The position numbers and the translations under genes are program-made. The notes beneath the pieces are model-generated. The model was not told where the DNA came from. It saw only the letters and a program-made list of their open reading frames with translations, and did not search any database. Below, piece by piece: positions 61,996-64,000 of a DNA stretch of 64,000 bases. How positions within the stretch are numbered: position 1 is the stretch's first letter; every line of letters begins with the position of its first letter. Source of the stretch: Leptolinea sp. UBA5203 (GTDB lineage Bacteria; Chloroflexota; Anaerolineae; Anaerolineales; Anaerolineaceae); NCBI GenBank assembly GCA_002412765.1, contig DHVR01000023.1, forward strand, positions 1 to 64,000. The letters run 5' to 3'.

Positions 61996-62118
61996 TTATT
62001 CTAACAATAGCAATTCAAGCAGATTTATTCTAGCAACTTTGATGAGTTCATATTCGGCTCTATCAATTTCTATAAAACCGAGAAAACCCAAGGCGATTCT
62101 TGTAATTCCAAATTTCAT
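61996..62118 (-). CDS. Possible 40-residue small protein at the start of a cassette
   Basis: ATG at 62118, TAA at 61996-61998. The predicted protein begins MKFGITRIALGFLGFIEID and ends in a leucine-rich LLELLLLE. GTGAGG lies 8 nt before the ATG and would serve as ribosome-binding site; it also overlaps the end box of attC-like site E. The larger cassette gene follows 69 bp later. Too short to be sure; supported by position and the ribosome-binding site only. Confidence 0.4.
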   Translation of the reverse strand: MKFGITRIALGFLGFIEIDRAEYELIKVARINLLELLLLE

Positions 62119-62125
62119 AGTAGAT

Positions 62126-62240
62126 ACCTCACGGTAAGAGTTACCGGCAAAGGCGGGATTATACGGACAAAGCCACCAGACGCCGAATCCTGAAAGTGTG
62201 GACGAATGCCCGCACTTGTCCGGTGCACGCGGTGTTGGGC
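62126..62240 (-). other. attC-like recombination site E
   Basis: 115 bp between GCCCAAC (minus strand, 62234-62240, perfect) and GTGAGGT (minus strand, 62126-62132, one mismatch). The inner part is nearly the same as in site A (ACTTGTCCGGTGCACGCGGT and GTGGACGAATGCCCGC). It follows the HEPN/MltR-like gene by 61 bp. Confidence 0.7.
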
Positions 62241-62301
62241 AGATTTTGCAAGACGATTTTGACCTTCAAGTTTCCGATAATTTCTGCATATATCTAGATA
62301 A

Positions 62302-62916
62302 TCACTTATATTTGGGAATTTTTCGTTTTTCTCCCCTTGCGATACTAATTACTCCACTAAGGTAACCGATTAGTTGATTAACGCCGACTTGGAACAGTTC
62401 TTGTGCAGTTGCACCCTCAGGTGGATTAGCAACATATGCTTTTCTGTGCCACTCTAAATTTTGACACCAATCCTTAATTTGTTGATCTTCAAATGAGACA
62501 TCAAGGGTATGGGCAAACTTGTTTCTTATTTTCCTGACCTGCTCAAGATCATTCCTGACAGGTTCATATATTAAGCCAAGACCATAAACCATTTTTATCC
62601 GACTACTAAAAGTCCCTAAAGCTTTATCAAATCCAACTATTTGTTGAACATTTTTATCATCATCGGCAAGGAAGGAAAAAAGAATATGCTCCAACAATGT
62701 GTCAAGAAAAGCCGCACCAACAATAGCAATGGCGCGATCATTCTTTTCTGTCTCGTTGAATAGCTTATGAAACTCAGCCTGTAAAGCCATGAGATCAAAA
62801 TATTTTTCAAGCGCTTTACCAGAGACCAAGTAAGGTTCAAAATCATTGTCGCTATCGCGATGCACAATTATCTCCACTGCGATTCGTTGGTTTTTAATTT
62901 TATTATTTAACCACAT
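62302..62916 (-). CDS. MltR-like / HEPN-type protein in a cassette
   Basis: 204 residues from the ATG at 62916; the frame extends two codons to a TTG, and neither start has a clear ribosome-binding site. The middle part resembles the MltR (mannitol repressor) family: AIVGAAFLDTLLEHILF, then ALGTFSSRIKMVYGLGLI and VRKIRNKFAHTLD. RNKFAH fits the R-x4-H motif of HEPN-fold proteins, many of which are RNases of toxin or defence systems. Whether it acts as toxin, regulator or neither is open. Most upstream cassette gene of the row. Confidence 0.72.
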   Translation of the reverse strand: MWLNNKIKNQRIAVEIIVHRDSDNDFEPYLVSGKALEKYFDLMALQAEFHKLFNETEKNDRAIAIVGAAFLDTLLEHILFSFLADDDKNVQQIVGFDKALGTFSSRIKMVYGLGLIYEPVRNDLEQVRKIRNKFAHTLDVSFEDQQIKDWCQNLEWHRKAYVANPPEGATAQELFQVGVNQLIGYLSGVISIARGEKRKIPKYK

Positions 62917-62922
62917 GGCCAA

Positions 62923-63336
62923 CTATTAATTATACGGACTCTTGATACGCTGCAATTATTCGGTATAGCCAATTACTAGAAGAATGTTTTACTGATAATA
63001 AGCTTGATTATTTCAAACAATCATTTGCTCCCCAATCTTAAATATTATACATGATCACCTTTTGAACAATAACATAAATGAGCGATCAATTAGCTGCAAA
63101 ATCGAGAAAACGCCTCGACCAGAAAACACCTGTACTCAATTGAACTGAAATCCAGCATGCGTGGAGCACCGCCCCCTGTCCCCGCAGGGGAGAGTTCCAT
63201 CTAGCGTTAGGGTGCAAGCCTCGCGCCCCTACGATTGCCTCGTTTCTTTTTGCATGTAGTGTGCAAGCATTATGGCTTTTTATCGCGATAACGCTGTTAT
63301 TGTGTTTTTTCGAAATCATCGGCACCGGCGTAGGTT
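62923..63336. other. Non-coding region before the tandem repeats
   Basis: No supported gene. A GC-rich piece (63155-63235) holds a small hairpin CCCCTG/CAGGGG (63173-63178 with 63185-63190) and looks like a dispersed repeat (CGCGCCCCTACG type), but only one copy is in the window. An integron attI site or integrase gene was looked for and not found. Confidence 0.5.
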
Positions 63337-63560
63337 GCGGTTGAGCCGGGGTTAATAAACCAAGCCAACTTGTAAAACAACCCCGGCGAAACCCAACAGT
63401 AGACAGCCTTACCAATTCAGGTTATTAAGTGTGCTCCATTTATTGATATACATCTTTCCTAGTCAGAGGGAATAATTGTCGAGAATGTCGGGTTTCGGCG
63501 GCTGAACCCATGAATGAGTATATTTTTTTTCCGCCTCAATCACGACCTACAACCGATGAT
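63337..63560. repeat. Tandem repeat unit 1 (about 224 bp)
   Basis: Starts with GCGGTTGAGCCGGGGTTAAT and runs to the next copy at 63561. Inner structure: inverted repeat GCCGGGGTT/AACCCCGGC (63345-63353 with 63379-63387) and a weaker stem TTCCT/GGGAA (63456-63460 with 63468-63472). Confidence 0.85.
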
Positions 63561-63783
63561 GCGGTTGAGCCGGGGTTAATAAACCAAGCCAACTTGGAAA
63601 ACAACCCCGGCGAAACCCAACAGTAGACAACCTTACCAATTCAGGTTATCAAGTGTGCATTTATTGACATACCTCTTTTCCCCAATCATTGGGGAAAACT
63701 TATCGAGGATGTCGGGGTTCGGCGGCTGAACCCATGAATGAGCAACTCTGTTTCCGCCTCAACCACGACCTACAACCCATGAT
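63561..63783. repeat. Tandem repeat unit 2 (about 223 bp)
   Basis: Same start and order as unit 1. At the place of the weak stem it has the strong stem TTTTCCCCAA/TTGGGGAAAA (63676-63685 with 63689-63698), different in sequence but same in structure. No long open frame is shared by the two units. Confidence 0.85.
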
Positions 63784-63820
63784 GCGGTTGAGCCGGGGGA
63801 CTATAAACCACGCTGGCTGA
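63784..63820. repeat. Truncated third repeat unit
   Basis: The first bases (GCGGTTGAGCCGGGGG) match the unit start, then similarity is lost within about 35 bp. Confidence 0.65.
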
Positions 63821-63922
63821 CTGATTATGAAGACTCCCCCATTTTTACTTACTTAGAATCAGAATTTTCGTCTATACTTTTTTATATCTTTAACTATTTC
63901 TTCCTTTTTCTGGAATCATTTG

Positions 63923-64000
63923 ATGGAAATATCCAAACGAGTAGTAAAAAGTATTTTTGTTCCCTCCCGCCTTCCGGATGCGGACTTTGTTGCCAATCCT
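63923..64000 (+). CDS. Start of a gene, perhaps SPL-family radical SAM protein (partial)
   Basis: ATG at 63923, open for 26 codons to the window end. The first residues (KSIFVPSRLPDADFVANP) resemble the segment just before the NPYxGCxHGCxYCYA cysteine motif of spore-photoproduct-lyase-like radical SAM proteins (Rv2578c type). The decisive motif would lie beyond the window, so this is only a likely call. Confidence 0.5.
   Translation, partial: MEISKRVVKSIFVPSRLPDADFVANP

Noticed and set aside
63086..63415. 109-codon open frame on the minus strand
   Set aside because: It runs across the hairpin-bearing GC-rich piece and into the tandem repeat, has no ribosome-binding site and no recognisable protein features.
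63337..63820. CRISPR array
   Set aside because: The repeat units are about 224 bp and alike over most of their length, without short direct repeats and unique spacers; no cas genes are present.

Overview
The window looks like a chromosomal segment of a fermentative, carbohydrate-using bacterium, most likely an Anaerolineae-type member of the Chloroflexota. This is inference. It rests on four sugar ABC import systems (one seen only as an edge fragment), lipoprotein binding proteins with Ala/Pro-rich linkers after the lipobox, ROK/LacI/SorC/GntR sugar regulators, and the general look of the proteins. No 16S or other marker gene is present. No tRNA, rRNA or CRISPR array was recognised.

Layout. 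0-9.5 kb: the edge of a xylose-type binding-protein gene, a ROK (XylR-like) repressor with a xylO-like operator, a GH3 beta-glucosidase, and an oligosaccharide ABC importer controlled by a LacI-family repressor whose operators can be seen. 9.6-12.1 kb: a methyl-accepting chemotaxis protein. 12.4-23.5 kb: a large minus-strand locus with a galactitol-type PTS (IIA, IIB, IIC), an unknown membrane protein, UlaE and UlaD, pyruvate-dehydrogenase-type E1 alpha/E1 beta/E2, HPr, enzyme I and a DUF89 protein. A divergent SorC regulator follows, with matching operator-like sequences at two promoters of the locus. The SorC gene leads a plus-strand group: HAD phosphatase, SurE, cupin and a Gfo/Idh oxidoreductase.

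28-38.6 kb: a GT-B-like protein, a PHP phosphoesterase, and a xylose/multiple-monosaccharide ABC importer whose binding protein is an in-frame tandem duplication (two near-identical binding domains in one lipoprotein). Next to it is a protein fusing a sugar-type ABC ATPase domain to a histidine kinase, divergent from a REC-HTH-REC response regulator. This ABC-kinase module beside the duplicated sensor/importer is the best candidate for an undescribed system. 38.6-48.4 kb: small membrane and haem-binding proteins, a GNAT-like protein, a PH-domain protein, a low-GC polysaccharide island (DUF115, flippase, a glycosyltransferase broken by an in-frame stop), flavodoxin-like proteins and a DUF4870 protein. 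48.4-56.8 kb: a maltose-type ABC importer, a DUF2892 protein, a class V aminotransferase, a GntR regulator and a DEAD-box RNA helicase behind a leader terminator.

56.9-62.9 kb: six minus-strand genes, five of them each followed by an attC-like site (core boxes of RYYYAAC/GTTRRRY type, 115-160 bp apart). This is an integron-like cassette array; no integrase lies inside the window. 62.9-63.9 kb is non-coding and holds a tandem repeat of about 224 bp with a hairpin that is kept while its sequence changes. The window ends in the first codons of a gene that resembles SPL-family radical SAM proteins.
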